This document shows, in pieces, positions 24,501 through 34,651 of a stretch of DNA of 64,000 nucleotides. How positions within the stretch are numbered: the stretch's first letter is position 1; each line of letters begins with the position of its first letter. Location of the stretch: positions 62,001-126,000 of the forward strand of contig JAAVVG010000027.1 in assembly GCA_012976225.1 (NCBI GenBank), written 5' to 3'. The notes under the pieces were generated by a model. It saw nothing but the letters and a program-made list of their open reading frames with translations. It was not told the DNA's origin and did not search any database. The DNA comes from Golubevia sp. BC0850 (taxonomy: Eukaryota > Basidiomycota > Exobasidiomycetes > Golubeviales > Golubeviaceae). The position numbers were made by a program, and so were the translations under genes.

Positions 24501-27500
24501 CTTAGAGACACACCATCGTACAGAGCGTGATGAAGAACAGCTACCACTGATTGAGCACCGTCTCGTTTGACGTGAAATAGGTAAAGAGGAGGAGTTGAGA
24601 AGGTTTGTTCCGAAGTCAAATCGAGTTCTTGAACCAATCGCTTAGCGAGAGCAGTCGAGTCCTCGGACTTCGCAGCTTCGATCTTGCTCCAACGAAGAGG
24701 AGTAGCCTCAACAGAATGAACGACTTGGACCCAGCGACCTGACAGCGAGTCGAAATGGAAGGAAGATCGTAGGATGCTGAAAGTCTTGACAGCTTGAGAC
24801 CAAGCAGATTTGACCTGTTCGATATCGACTCCAGATTGAAGTTGAAGAGTGAAAGCGTGAACGTAGAGAGATCCGGGGGTCGAGATCGTCTGCGAAAGCA
24901 TTCCAGCTTGAAGAGGAGTGCAGAGAGCGAGTTCCACCTCATCTGAGCTTGACAATCGAAGAGAAGGGAGATCTAGCTCCTCACTCGCCTCTTTCTCTAT
25001 CCTTGTGACGTCTACTTCGTCGTTTCCGTTTGAATCTTTTCCATCCTTGGACGCAGAGGCAGCCACCTCTGCGAGTGCTCTGGCGGAGTCAGCTTGAATG
25101 ATGTCGGACGGAGTCAAAGAGATCCTTTCGTTGCCGAGAGCGCGAGAGAGACCCACCGATCGAAGGGAAGTGAGACCGAATGAGACCAAAGACGAAGTAG
25201 GAGATAGAGTGTTCGGACTCAGCTTGAGGAAGCTTGAGACCACGGAGAGCACCTTCTCCACCTCGGCTTCAGTAGCGATAAAAGTTCGAGGCTCCTCCTT
25301 GGAAGTCGCTCCGTTCGTCTTGGGCCTGCCAGAGCTAGTTGAAGGAACTGCTAGTTTGAGAGAAGCAGTGTCTCTCTCCAACAAGGACCTCGTCGTCCTC
25401 TCCAAGCTCTCTAGGAGGGAGTAAACCTGCTCCGCCTCCAAGTCGGTAGAGGTGAAAGCTGCTCGAGCTTCAACCGAATCAGCACCCTCATCGAGAAGCA
25501 TTTCGATTGCAAGAATGAATTCTGGAGAGGGTGGAGTTCCTTCGATGTGTTGAAGTTGCTGATAAGAGGCCCTGGATCCCTCGATTCTGCAGGAGAAGAG
25601 AACTTCTACGAGAGACTTGAGTCCGAGCCACCTCTGAATTTGACCGAGAGGAATCCTGTCATGAGCTGAAGAATCCAACAAAGAGCGTTGAGCCGTCTTG
25701 AGGAAGTCGGAAGCATCATGAGCTGAGAGGTCCACTCGAGTTGGAACGAGAGAGACTAGCGGACAGACTGCACTGTTGATTCCTTCGAGAGCTAGATCGC
25801 GACCACTTCTTACACCCTGCGAAAAGAAGAATAGAAGAGAGGTCAGTCAACAAGTGTTTTGGAAAGGCGATCGGAGAACACTGATCACTCACTCCGAAGA
25901 GAGCAGAACCAGACTCGTCCCATCCAAACATCTCTCTTCCAGCCAAGGCGAAAGCGGCATTGAAGAACGACTGAGTGGTGACACCAGCTTCAGAGCAAAA
26001 GCTCCGAATGTCCGCGAAAGGGATTGAGAATTGTCTGGATAATCTAGTGGATTCATTTGAAGTAGGCGTCTTGGGAGGTCGAGCTTCCAGAATTGGCTTG
26101 AGACCTTCCAGATGCTCGATCCAAAACTCTCGATGCTCCTTTGAATTCGAGATCCCAATCTCTTGAAGAATGTCAGCTAAGGGAGGAGAGCTTGACGGTC
26201 GAGGAGATTCACTCAGAATCGAATCTAGATCTTGCATGAGAGCTCGAACAGCGAAGGCGTCGTAGATGGAATGATTGAGTGAAAGCGACATCCTTAGACC
26301 TTCCTTGGAACCAGATGGAGGATTGAATAGACAAACCTTCCACATAGGAGTACTTGTGTCTTCGTTGATGGACTTCGAGATTGCTTGAGAGTGTTGTTGC
26401 CTGAAGAGAGCCACGAATTCGGAGTCGCTGCTTGCCTCTTCTAACGAAAGGGAGTGGTGCTGGATCGAGGGTCGGGTGGCTTGAGGTTTGAGTATCACTT
26501 GCAAAGGATCGGAAGATCCATCGAAAATGAAAACAGCCCTGCAGATCGATGAAAGGAGAAATGAGAGGCGTGAGTAAGATGAGTTCGAGGCGAGAGTAGG
26601 AGAAACAGACTTATCACCCACCTCAAAATCTCATGAGACTCCATCGCAAGTTTCCAAGCTTTGTCGATCTGTGGAGGTTGAATTCCAGAAGAGCACTTAT
26701 AGAGGAAGTGTTGAACATATCCTTGAGGTTGCTGAGTAGTCTGAAAGAGTACTCCAGGTTGAACCGGAAATTGAGGTAAGACCGATTCGATCTCTTCCTT
26801 CCCGAAGAGTTCTTCAGCGTGACTTCGATTCTCATCGGAGTACTTTTCCAGATCCAGAGAAGTCGAGCTTGAACTTGATGGCTCCTCCAGCAGGCGAGAA
26901 CAACCTTCTACGCTCTCTGATCCGATGACTTGAGTCACAGTCAATGACTTCCCTCCGAATTTGGATCGAAGTCTTGCTGTAAGAGTTGCTAATTGAAGGG
27001 AGTTCAAACCACTTTCGATCAGTCGAGATGAAGGTTTGAGAGATTCGATCGAAATTTCACCAATAGAAGCCATTTCCTCCATGATAATCCTTTCCGCTTC
27101 CGTCGCTTCACGATCCACTTCACCAGAATCATCTTGAGTGTCTCCAAGTCCTTGAAGCGAAAGAAGTTGCGCCACCGAAGTTTCTTGAAACAAAGCCACC
27201 AGCGACTTCGAATCCACTTTCCCATTGTGTGATAGAGGCAGAAAGTCGACAGGAACAATGTGAGAAGGTCTCATGTAAGAAGCTAATTCCTTGTCTGAAG
27301 CTTCTCGTAGAATAGAGCTGAGATCGCCTTCCAATTTCTCGAAAGTGGGATGACCTCTCCGCTGAGAGACTGAAACTCGACCATCTCCAGGAGCGACGAA
27401 AGTGACCAGAAGTTCAGAGGATCCGACTTGAGGATGGTTCGTGACTACACTGACAGCATCTAGATCCAATTTTGTAGAAGCCTTGCGAATGACGTTGGAT

Positions 27501-29708
27501 ACTCCTTCTGATTCGATCCTGACTCCTCGAAGCTTGATTTGAGAATCGATACGACCTGCGATGATGATACTTCCGTCTGGGAACATTCGGACTGAGAAAC
27601 GAAGATAGAGTGATGACAAAGTCAGAAAGGTAAGCAAAGAGAACAGAACGAGGTCGGAATGGAACTTCGAGACATCAAACTCACCTAGATCTCCAGTCCT
27701 ATAAGATCTATCACCTTTCTCCGGCCATTCAACGAAAGCTTTCTTTGTAGCCTCATCTCTTCCTAGATAACCTCTTCCAACCAAAGCACCTTCAACAATT
27801 AATTCTCCCGGACTACCTCTCAAACAAGTTTCTAACTTCCCATCTACCTCCTTAGCAACAAAAGCTTTACAACTAGGAAAGCTTAAACCGATGTTTTCTT
27901 TTCTATCCGAAACTTTGACTCTCCGACTAGTACAACCAACAGTAGCTTCAGTTGGACCATAGAAATTGGCAAAGACGATGTCATCTCTGACAGCCCATTT
28001 CTTGAGAACTGCATCTGAAACCTTTTCTCCACCAGAAACCATATACTTTAGAGGTAAAGAATCTGCTGGTTTCGTTAAGGTTGCTTCCATCATTGAAGGT
28101 ACCATTCCAATATGAGTAATTCCGAAGTTGATGATGTTTTCTTGAAGATCTGCTAGAAGTTCTATACGAGATTCCACTGAAACCAGACGGGTTCCTAAAG
28201 CCCAAGATTGAGCCATCTCGGAGATGTGAACATCGAAAGCGACAGCTGTTAGAAGAGAGTTAAAGAAGAAGATGAAGATGTCAGTCGAGTCGCCAAAAGC
28301 GTGATAGAGAACAGGGGTCACTCACCAGCCATCGCCAGACGTTTATCTGTGTCCGGGTTTGTAATCGGCTTTGGCATTTCAACCATAGCTTCGATAGCCC
28401 AATAGACACCTCTATGCATCTGAAGACATCCCTTAGGAGTTCCAGTAGTACCTGAAGGTTGAAAAAAGAAAAAAGAAAAAAAGAAAGGGAACGAGATCTC
28501 AAATTAGCCAGATTCAGAGAAACTTGTCTCCTTGATTTTGCTTTCTCCTCTTCTAACAACTCACCAGAAGTGTAAAGTAGGTAAGCCAAGGAATCCAAGC
28601 TCGCATAATCCTCCTCCAGTCTGCCATTATCCATTTTCTCAACTTTCTCCTGGATCTCCCGACTTTCAAGTACGACTGCTAGATCTCCAAATAGGTCTCT
28701 TTGAGATTCACTACAGAGCACCATCTTTGATCCAGAATCCTTCGAGATGAAGTTCTTCCTTTCAGGTGGTAAATCTGTATCGATCGGAACGTAACAACCA
28801 CCCGCTTTCCAAATCGCAGCGTGAGCTACGTAGAAGAAACGATCTCGATTCCTACAAACTCCAACTGAGGTTTCGACTTGAAAAGATGGTTTAGACTTAG
28901 ATCTTATGAATCTAGCTAACTGATTACTTTTCTGATCTAATTCTAAGTAAGTCATTAAGTAAGGCGAAGTAGTAGTTGTTGAATAAAGTTCATGTGCTAT
29001 CGCTTGAGGTCTTTCTCTTGCGTTCTTGTACAACCATTCTAGAGATAGCTGAGCTTGAGAAGGATCGAAAGGTCGAGAATGGATTGATAGAAGTGAAGAA
29101 TCGAAAGTGCTTGAAGGTAGTTCTTGGAAAAGATCGGTTGGAGAATTAGAGAAGAGTGTAATGATGTTAGATAATTGTTGAAGGAATAGAGTACCAGTTG
29201 AATTAGATAGAACAGACTCATCGGATGTTAATTGAAGTTGATTAGAGCTAAGTAAAGTGAGAGAGACGGAACTTGTTGGATACCAATCGGCAGTTTGATG
29301 AGAAGTAGGCTTGGTTGAAAAGGACATAACATAAGGAGATTGATTTTCAGATATTCCCAATTTCTGGTTGATGTTTTGTAGTTCTTGATCCGAAAGTGGT
29401 TTTGCATCTTGAACTCTTTTTGAGAGATCTTGAACGAGTTGTTCTCTGGAAGAAGATTTGTCTAATGAAACTCTGATGAGTTTGATTCCTTCTTCTACTT
29501 GTTCTGCCAGTAAAATGTCTTCCGTGTCTAAATAAGAGAATAATAGACGAGCTAGAGAGGCTCTGATGATTGAAGGTGAAGCTTCATTCGAGTTCTTGTT
29601 GTTACTTGTGGAGGGGAATTCAATTTGGACTTTGAATCCTTTCGACTGTACGTCTCTACTCTCCTGCAAGTTTGGGAAACCTTGATAGCTGTAACCTTCA
29701 AGTTCCAT
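21596..29708 (-). CDS. Hydroxamate siderophore NRPS, single A domain (A-T-C-T-C-T-C)
   Basis: This synthetase should join N5-acyl-N5-hydroxyornithine units into a hydroxamate siderophore in the cytosol. ATG 29708 opens about 220 residues without a clear domain, then an A domain. A-domain motifs are LLYTSGTTGTPKGC (split by an intron near 28560), FDVHISE, NFYGPTEAT, YRTGDL, GRIDSQIKLRGVRIE and LSHNGKVD. T1 (GLNSLQLA, about 27000) and C1 follow, with NHSIYDA in place of HHxxxDG. T2 (GLTSLRSVG, about 25170) precedes C2 with an intact HHALYDG. T3 (GLDSIGAIQ, about 23490) precedes C3 with LHVHYDG, made by splicing near 22750-22830. Two small 3' exons end at TAG 21596-21598, giving roughly 2,450 residues. 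One A domain with three T-C pairs implies iterative use. The gene shares a divergent promoter with the enoyl-CoA hydratase at 30026. Product chemistry is inferred. Confidence 0.9.
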
Positions 29709-29822
29709 TCTTGACTCTTACTAGATGTTTCAAACAGAATGAGAGAAGAAGTCTGACTTGATTCTTCATAAACACAGAAAAAGTTCAACTTCCATGAGAA
29801 TTTCAAATCTTCTCATCTTCGC

Positions 29823-29843
29823 GATTGATTGATTGGATCAGCT
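29823..29843 (+). promoter_or_regulatory. Candidate shared cis-element, copy 1 (inverted CCAAT)
   Basis: A 21-bp element of the form GATTGATYGATTGGATCR followed by GCT lies in the 317-bp divergent promoter between the NRPS and hydratase genes, 115 bp from one start and 183 bp from the other. Its reverse complement contains CCAATCAATC, a CCAAT box. A 19/21 match occurs at 34405-34425 in the other divergent promoter of the cluster. In fungi the CCAAT-binding complex with HapX governs siderophore genes; a link here is inference. Confidence 0.45.
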
Positions 29844-30025
29844 CAGCCTCAAAACGCTGATCTCTATTAATAGTCATCATCATCATGTCGGAAACGATCT
29901 AACTGATCTTTTCAATTTCATCTTCTTTTCAGATCTTATTTGCAGTCAGAGATTTCGAATCATCCCAAATTCCCAATCTTGTCTATCTGGTCTCTCTTCT
30001 CTCTCTCTTCGTACAGCTCTCCTTA

Positions 30026-31410
30026 ATGTCTCAAGCTTTCCATCAACCCTCAACGTCTGGATCAGGAATCCATCGAATAGTACTGAGCAGGCCTTCTTCA
30101 AGAAATGCCATCTCAATTCAGATGTTAAAGGAACTAGACGAAGCTTTAGATTCAGTCATCTCGAGTGGAAATCCTAACGAACCTCTTCAAGCTCTAATAA
30201 TTCAATCATCCACAGATGATGGAGTGTTCTGTGCAGGTGCAGATTTGAAGGAAAGGAAGGAGATGAGTCAAGAACAAGTGGTTCGGTTCTTGAAGGATTT
30301 GAGAAGAGTCTTTGACAAGGTGAGAAGAATGAAAGAGAAAAGAGAGTAGGATCAGTTACTTACTGACTCAGAAGCTTTCTTCTTTTTTCTTGCCTTTGAT
30401 CGGTGATCTTTTTTGATGAGATTAGATTCAAGACTTCCCAGTCCCAACTATTGCAGCTTTAGATGGTGCAGCTCTCGGGGGAGGATTGGAGATGGCTATA
30501 GCTTGTGATTTCAGTAAGTTCATGGGGCCTTTTCTTTTCAGCTCAAAAACTTTTTGATTCCTTATTTTTCGATCTTCTCCGACCGTTTTCCAGGGGTGGC
30601 TTGTGAGTAGAAACTTTCCTCCATCTTGAAACGAACGGATCGCTGATCTTTATCAACCCAATCTTCCACCTTCTCGTAGCTCCCAAAGTCACCAAAATTG
30701 GATTTCCAGAGGTGGATGTCATTTTTCCAAAAGCTTCGAATCCACTGTCGATTTTGACCATCTCTCTTTTATCCTCGCCTTGACAGGTCGGCCTGGGAAT
30801 TATCCCAGGAGCGGGAGGTACCCAGAGAGCTCCTCGATTAATCGGTTTGGTAAGTGTATCCCTACATTTTTCCTCAACCTGACACATCAAAAGTCTCTCG
30901 TCCTGACCTAAACGGATGTCTTCTCCCTTGCAGACTCGAGCCAAAGAAATGATTTACACCTGTAAACTTCTAACCTCCCAGGAAGCTCTTTCGTGGGGTC
31001 TAGTAGATTACATCTCCGATGACGGACAAAGCGCTAGTGAGAGGGCTTTCGTCTTCGCTCAAACTATGGCAGGTTCTGGTAAGTTTTCTGAAGCCTTCCA
31101 TTTCATCCTTTCGTTCCGTCTCCTTTCCTTTTCCCTTTCCTTATCTCTCTTTACTTGTTCTCTTGTCTCACACTTTATCTCCTTCTTCCTTCTTTGAATC
31201 TTTCTTCTTCTTCGGCCTGGTTTGGAACCAAAAGCTCCTCTTGCTCTTCAAGCCGCCAAAAAGTCGATTTCAAAAGGTATGGATCTAGAATTGCCTCAAG
31301 GGTTGGAGTTAGAAACCACGTGTTATGAAACTTTGTTGCCTACTCAAGATCGAATGGAAGCTTTGAAAGCTTTTGGTGAGAAGAGGAAACCGGTTTTCAA
31401 GGGGATGTAA
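30026..31410 (+). CDS. Enoyl-CoA hydratase, Fer4/SidH or AUH type
   Basis: This crotonase-fold protein hydrates or dehydrates a CoA thioester. ATG 30026 gives a short leader, then [16 protein letters not shown]. The oxyanion-hole region is [10 protein letters not shown]. Splicing of about five exons restores [19 protein letters not shown] and [19 protein letters not shown], so both usual catalytic glutamates (GGGLE and FPE) are present. The end is [11 protein letters not shown] at 31410. No clear mitochondrial presequence and no C-terminal SKL-type signal are visible. AUH-type methylglutaconyl-CoA hydratases have this sequence profile. In Ustilago the same family (Fer4) supplies the acyl group for ferrichrome A, and in Aspergillus SidH supplies anhydromevaloyl-CoA. 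Head-to-head placement with the siderophore NRPS favours a role in making the acyl donor, but ordinary leucine catabolism cannot be excluded. Confidence 0.88.
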
Positions 31411-32294
31411 ACGACGGGGATAGGGTGAGGTGGCGGGATGGGTAGGTGGTCGATAGACAACAGAATTCATTTTAGATGCCTTTGCTATGTTCAAAAACTC
31501 GATCAAACTCTTTACTCTGGAAAGGCAGTGGGAAAGATCCATCTGTTTCGCGAGCTATAGACTTCTGGTTGTCTCACTCTCCTCGATTCTCCTGAGAGTT
31601 GCGAAGTTTCGGTTCGCCGCAGCCCCATCGCCTTCACTCAAGCCTACGATGGAACGATCTTGAAAAGAGTAGTGGTCAAGCTAGTCTCTTCTCACCGCCA
31701 CCCTGTCTCTGTATTGTGGAGTTGCAAGCTTCAATCTTTCATAGGAAGGGGTGACTACAATCATTTGAAATGATTCCTAATCAAGTTAGTTCGTGCCGTG
31801 TTTTCAACTCCTATCGACTGGGTTTCCGTATCAATTCCAATCGACGTGGGAGTACAAAGGAGTACACATGTTTCGAAGACTGCTTTTCAAATTGCTCCAC
31901 CTATCTCGAAAGTTGCCTTTCGAAATGAGCCAGGCGGAGGTAAACGGTTTCCTCACAAGAACGTTCTCAAAAAACAGAGATCTCCAGAACATCTTGTCAG
32001 TGGGATAGAAGAGATTTTGCACTTGAACGATGATGATGATGATGATGATAGATAGCTATATTTCAAAGGCAAAAGACGTAGGATGGAAGTGTCGTCGAGC
32101 TAAACACACAAGGTCACAAAACTCGAAGAGCTCTATAAAAATTATTGAGATTGATTTTTGAAATGTTTTGGAAGTTCTAGCTTCTTTGAGTGATCAAAGA
32201 TACATGACTTTGAGATTTTGGAGTGTGAGAAGAAGAACTCGATGAAGCGATTGAAATTGGTTCTTCGTCTATCTCTTTGCGTCGAAAGACGAAT
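31411..32294. other. Intergenic, convergent 3' ends
   Basis: The stretch contains a short plus-strand open frame (about 31800-32055) ending in a (GAT)n run that would encode poly-Asp. It has no ATG in the better frame and no recognisable domain. Otherwise I see nothing. Confidence 0.4.
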
Positions 32295-34133
32295 TTAGTT
32301 AAAAGTCCCTTCCAAGAAGAATCTTTCTCTTCTCAAGATGAACTGCCGAGGTAGGATGAAGAAGAAAGGATGAACACGTCAACTCTTAACAAACAAGTGG
32401 ATGAAAAGGTAGAAAAGAGCATGCTCAAGGCAGGAAAGACCACTCTGTAACACTCACGTAAACAGCTCTCTTATGAGGTAACTCAAACTCCTTCCTAACT
32501 TCTTGAGGTAAATAAGTTTTCAAAAGTGGAATGATTGGAAGATCTGCTCTTGGTTCTCCGACCTTGTTTTTATCACATCATCGAAAGGGAAAGGAAGAGA
32601 GAAGATCAGATGGGTAGCTCAAAACCATGAGGAAAATGGGATTGAAGAGTCACCTAAAAATCTAAGGGAGAAGGAGTGGAGAGAAGCTAATTAATTGATG
32701 ACTTACAACAATGTCAGTTCTTGGTTCTCTCAAGAAACAAGCATGTTTCATAGCAGTCATCACAGCTTGGAAACGATGTCTTCCTCTGAATTTGTCCTCT
32801 CCGATTAGAAGATGAGTACCTGTTTTTGTGAAAGAGAAAAATGGAGGGAGGATTCAGGTTAATAGACTGAGAGAGAGAGAGTGTGTGTGTGCTTATGTGT
32901 TCAGAGGGAGAACAACACTTCCTTTTTTGAAATTTGCTCCCCCCCTTCCTCATCTTGGTCTTTTGAGGAACGGTCTTTGCATGACTCTCCCAATCGTCTC
33001 TTCCTACCTTCTCCCTCTTCACTAACCTTGATCCCATTCCCCTACTCCCCCAACAAAAGCATTCATCCCATCTTCCTTAACCCAACTCATTTCACCATAC
33101 CCAGCCAATTCCCCATTCCATTCAACCATAAAACCCATAATATGTTTATCTTCCAATCGATCTTTCAAATATTTTCTGTGTTTTTCATCATCACCTCTTT
33201 CTTTCCAACCAACGTTGACTCTATCAGAATTTTGCCATTTCTTATAAGTTTCAAAGTGTCTGGAATCATTTCCATCAATATGAGTTAAGGTAAGATGTTG
33301 ACCTACTGAAAAGATGAATCTTGAATAAAGGATTGAACCTGGTGAAGGTTTTGGTGGTCGTAAAGGATGAGTGGTCAAAACTGGTGGGGAAGTTGAAGAG
33401 GTGAAGGATAAGATGTATGGAAATGATTGAGGATATGGAATTGGAGAACGTAACCATGATAGTGAAATTGGTGCTCCTGCTGCTTGCCAGAACGAAGGTC
33501 GGATTAGAAGAAGTTCTAGGGGAGAACTTGAAGTTGGGAAGGTATGGGCTAAACCTGTGTTGTTCAAATAATCTCTTAAAGCTGAAGAATTGCTTAGAGA
33601 TGAAGAATCCAATTCGATTGGCAACTTTTCTAAAGATTGATGATGAATCCAGACTGAGAGAAGGGAGAGGTAGAGAGGGTTAAAGGATAGAAGACCTAAC
33701 ATCTTGTCTCTGAAAACGTTAAGACTATGCCCATTTAATCTCTCTTTCCATTTCAGTAGCTTCTACATCGAATACTCCTTTCTCACACAAATAACTCACA
33801 AGCGTAAATCGCAGACCAAAGCATTTCCTGATTTCTCTCTCCTTGACCATCCTTCTTAATCAACCAAACTCTTTCAAATTCGGCTCTATCTTCATTGACC
33901 AATCCATGTAAACTGACTTTGGCTTTCTTTTCCAGTTGTTCGAATTTGAAACAAGGCGATACTTTGGAGTTTGGATCTGAAATTGAACCTAAGGAGAAAA
34001 GTAAAGTTGATTCGTTGGGTGTATGGAAGGTGGCTGGAGTTAAATCTGGTAAAGTGAAAGCACAGGCTGAACTGGTTGAATCTGGTAGAGGTGTTGAAGA
34101 TGGTGGAGCTGGATGTTGATTGTAAGCTGGCAT
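32295..34133 (-). CDS. Hydroxyornithine N-acyltransferase, SidF/Fer5/IucB-like
   Basis: This GNAT-fold enzyme should transfer an acyl group from CoA to the N5-hydroxyl-amine of hydroxyornithine. ATG 34133 starts MPAYNQHPAP. The main exon (about 33702-33022) holds the conserved siderophore-acyltransferase block: LTHIDGNDSRHFETYKKW, NSDRVNVGWKERG, then HIMGFMVEWNGELAGYGEMSW. Short 3' exons continue with GTHLLIGEDKFRGRHRF, MKHACFLREPRTDIVVGEPRADLP and EFELPHKRAVYFILRRERFF, ending at TAA 32295-32297. These blocks match the acyltransferase domain of SidF, SidL, Fer5 and IucB. No ornithine N5-monooxygenase gene is in the window, so the substrate-forming step must be encoded elsewhere. The gene is divergent from the ABC transporter at 34652, and its promoter shares an element with the NRPS/hydratase pair. 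Confidence 0.88.
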
Positions 34134-34404
34134 CTTGCTAGAATTTGCCTACGATGGGATGGATAGGATGGACGGGAGGACAAAGAAGAGATGTCGATGA
34201 AAGCTGCTGCGACCTCTGGGATTTTCAATCTGATTTCTGGATTGGATCTAATAATAAGTGATTGATTTGAAATCTAGAAATCTTATTCTAGATGAGATGA
34301 TGACAAGAAGAAGATCATTGATTTCAAGCTGTTTGAACTGATTCGAATTTCAAGGCTCGGGAGTGGAGGCAAATCAGGCGCACAGAAATTTTAAGCTCGT
34401 TTTT

Positions 34405-34425
34405 GATTGATCGATTGGATCGGCT
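34405..34425 (+). promoter_or_regulatory. Candidate shared cis-element, copy 2 (inverted CCAAT)
   Basis: This is the second copy of the 21-bp element, differing from copy 1 at two positions (T to C at position 8, A to G at position 18). It lies in the 518-bp divergent promoter between the acyltransferase and the ABC transporter, 272 bp and 227 bp from their starts. I saw no third full copy in the window. Part of it (TTTTTGATTGATC) also occurs by chance-like coding overlap near 43605. Confidence 0.45.
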
Positions 34426-34651
34426 TGCATGCTCTCCTTCGTCTTTTTCTTCTAACATTTCTTCTTCTCTTCTTCTCTTCTTCCGAGCTACAACTCTTTT
34501 TTGAATCTCTTTTCTGCTACTTCAAGAGATTTCAACAAGACGTGGAAGAAAAGAAGGGCAAGAACCGTCAAGTCAAGCCCAAATCCTTCAAGCTTCTCTC
34601 AGTACCATCTAATCTGAATCTCCAAGTACCATTTAAGTCACATTCAAAATC

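Noticed and set aside
29833-30177. Possible N-terminal extension (mitochondrial presequence) of the enoyl-CoA hydratase
   Set aside because: The upstream frame is out of phase with ATG 30026, lacks a convincing donor and overlaps the divergent promoter motif. The short start was kept.
31793-32055. Plus-strand open frame ending in poly-Asp
   Set aside because: The poly-Asp is a (GAT)n repeat. Two overlapping frames are equally open and neither shows a domain.
32865-32893. GA/GT simple repeat considered as a CRISPR-like or regulatory repeat
   Set aside because: It is a plain microsatellite inside an intron of the acyltransferase gene, with no spacers or unit structure.
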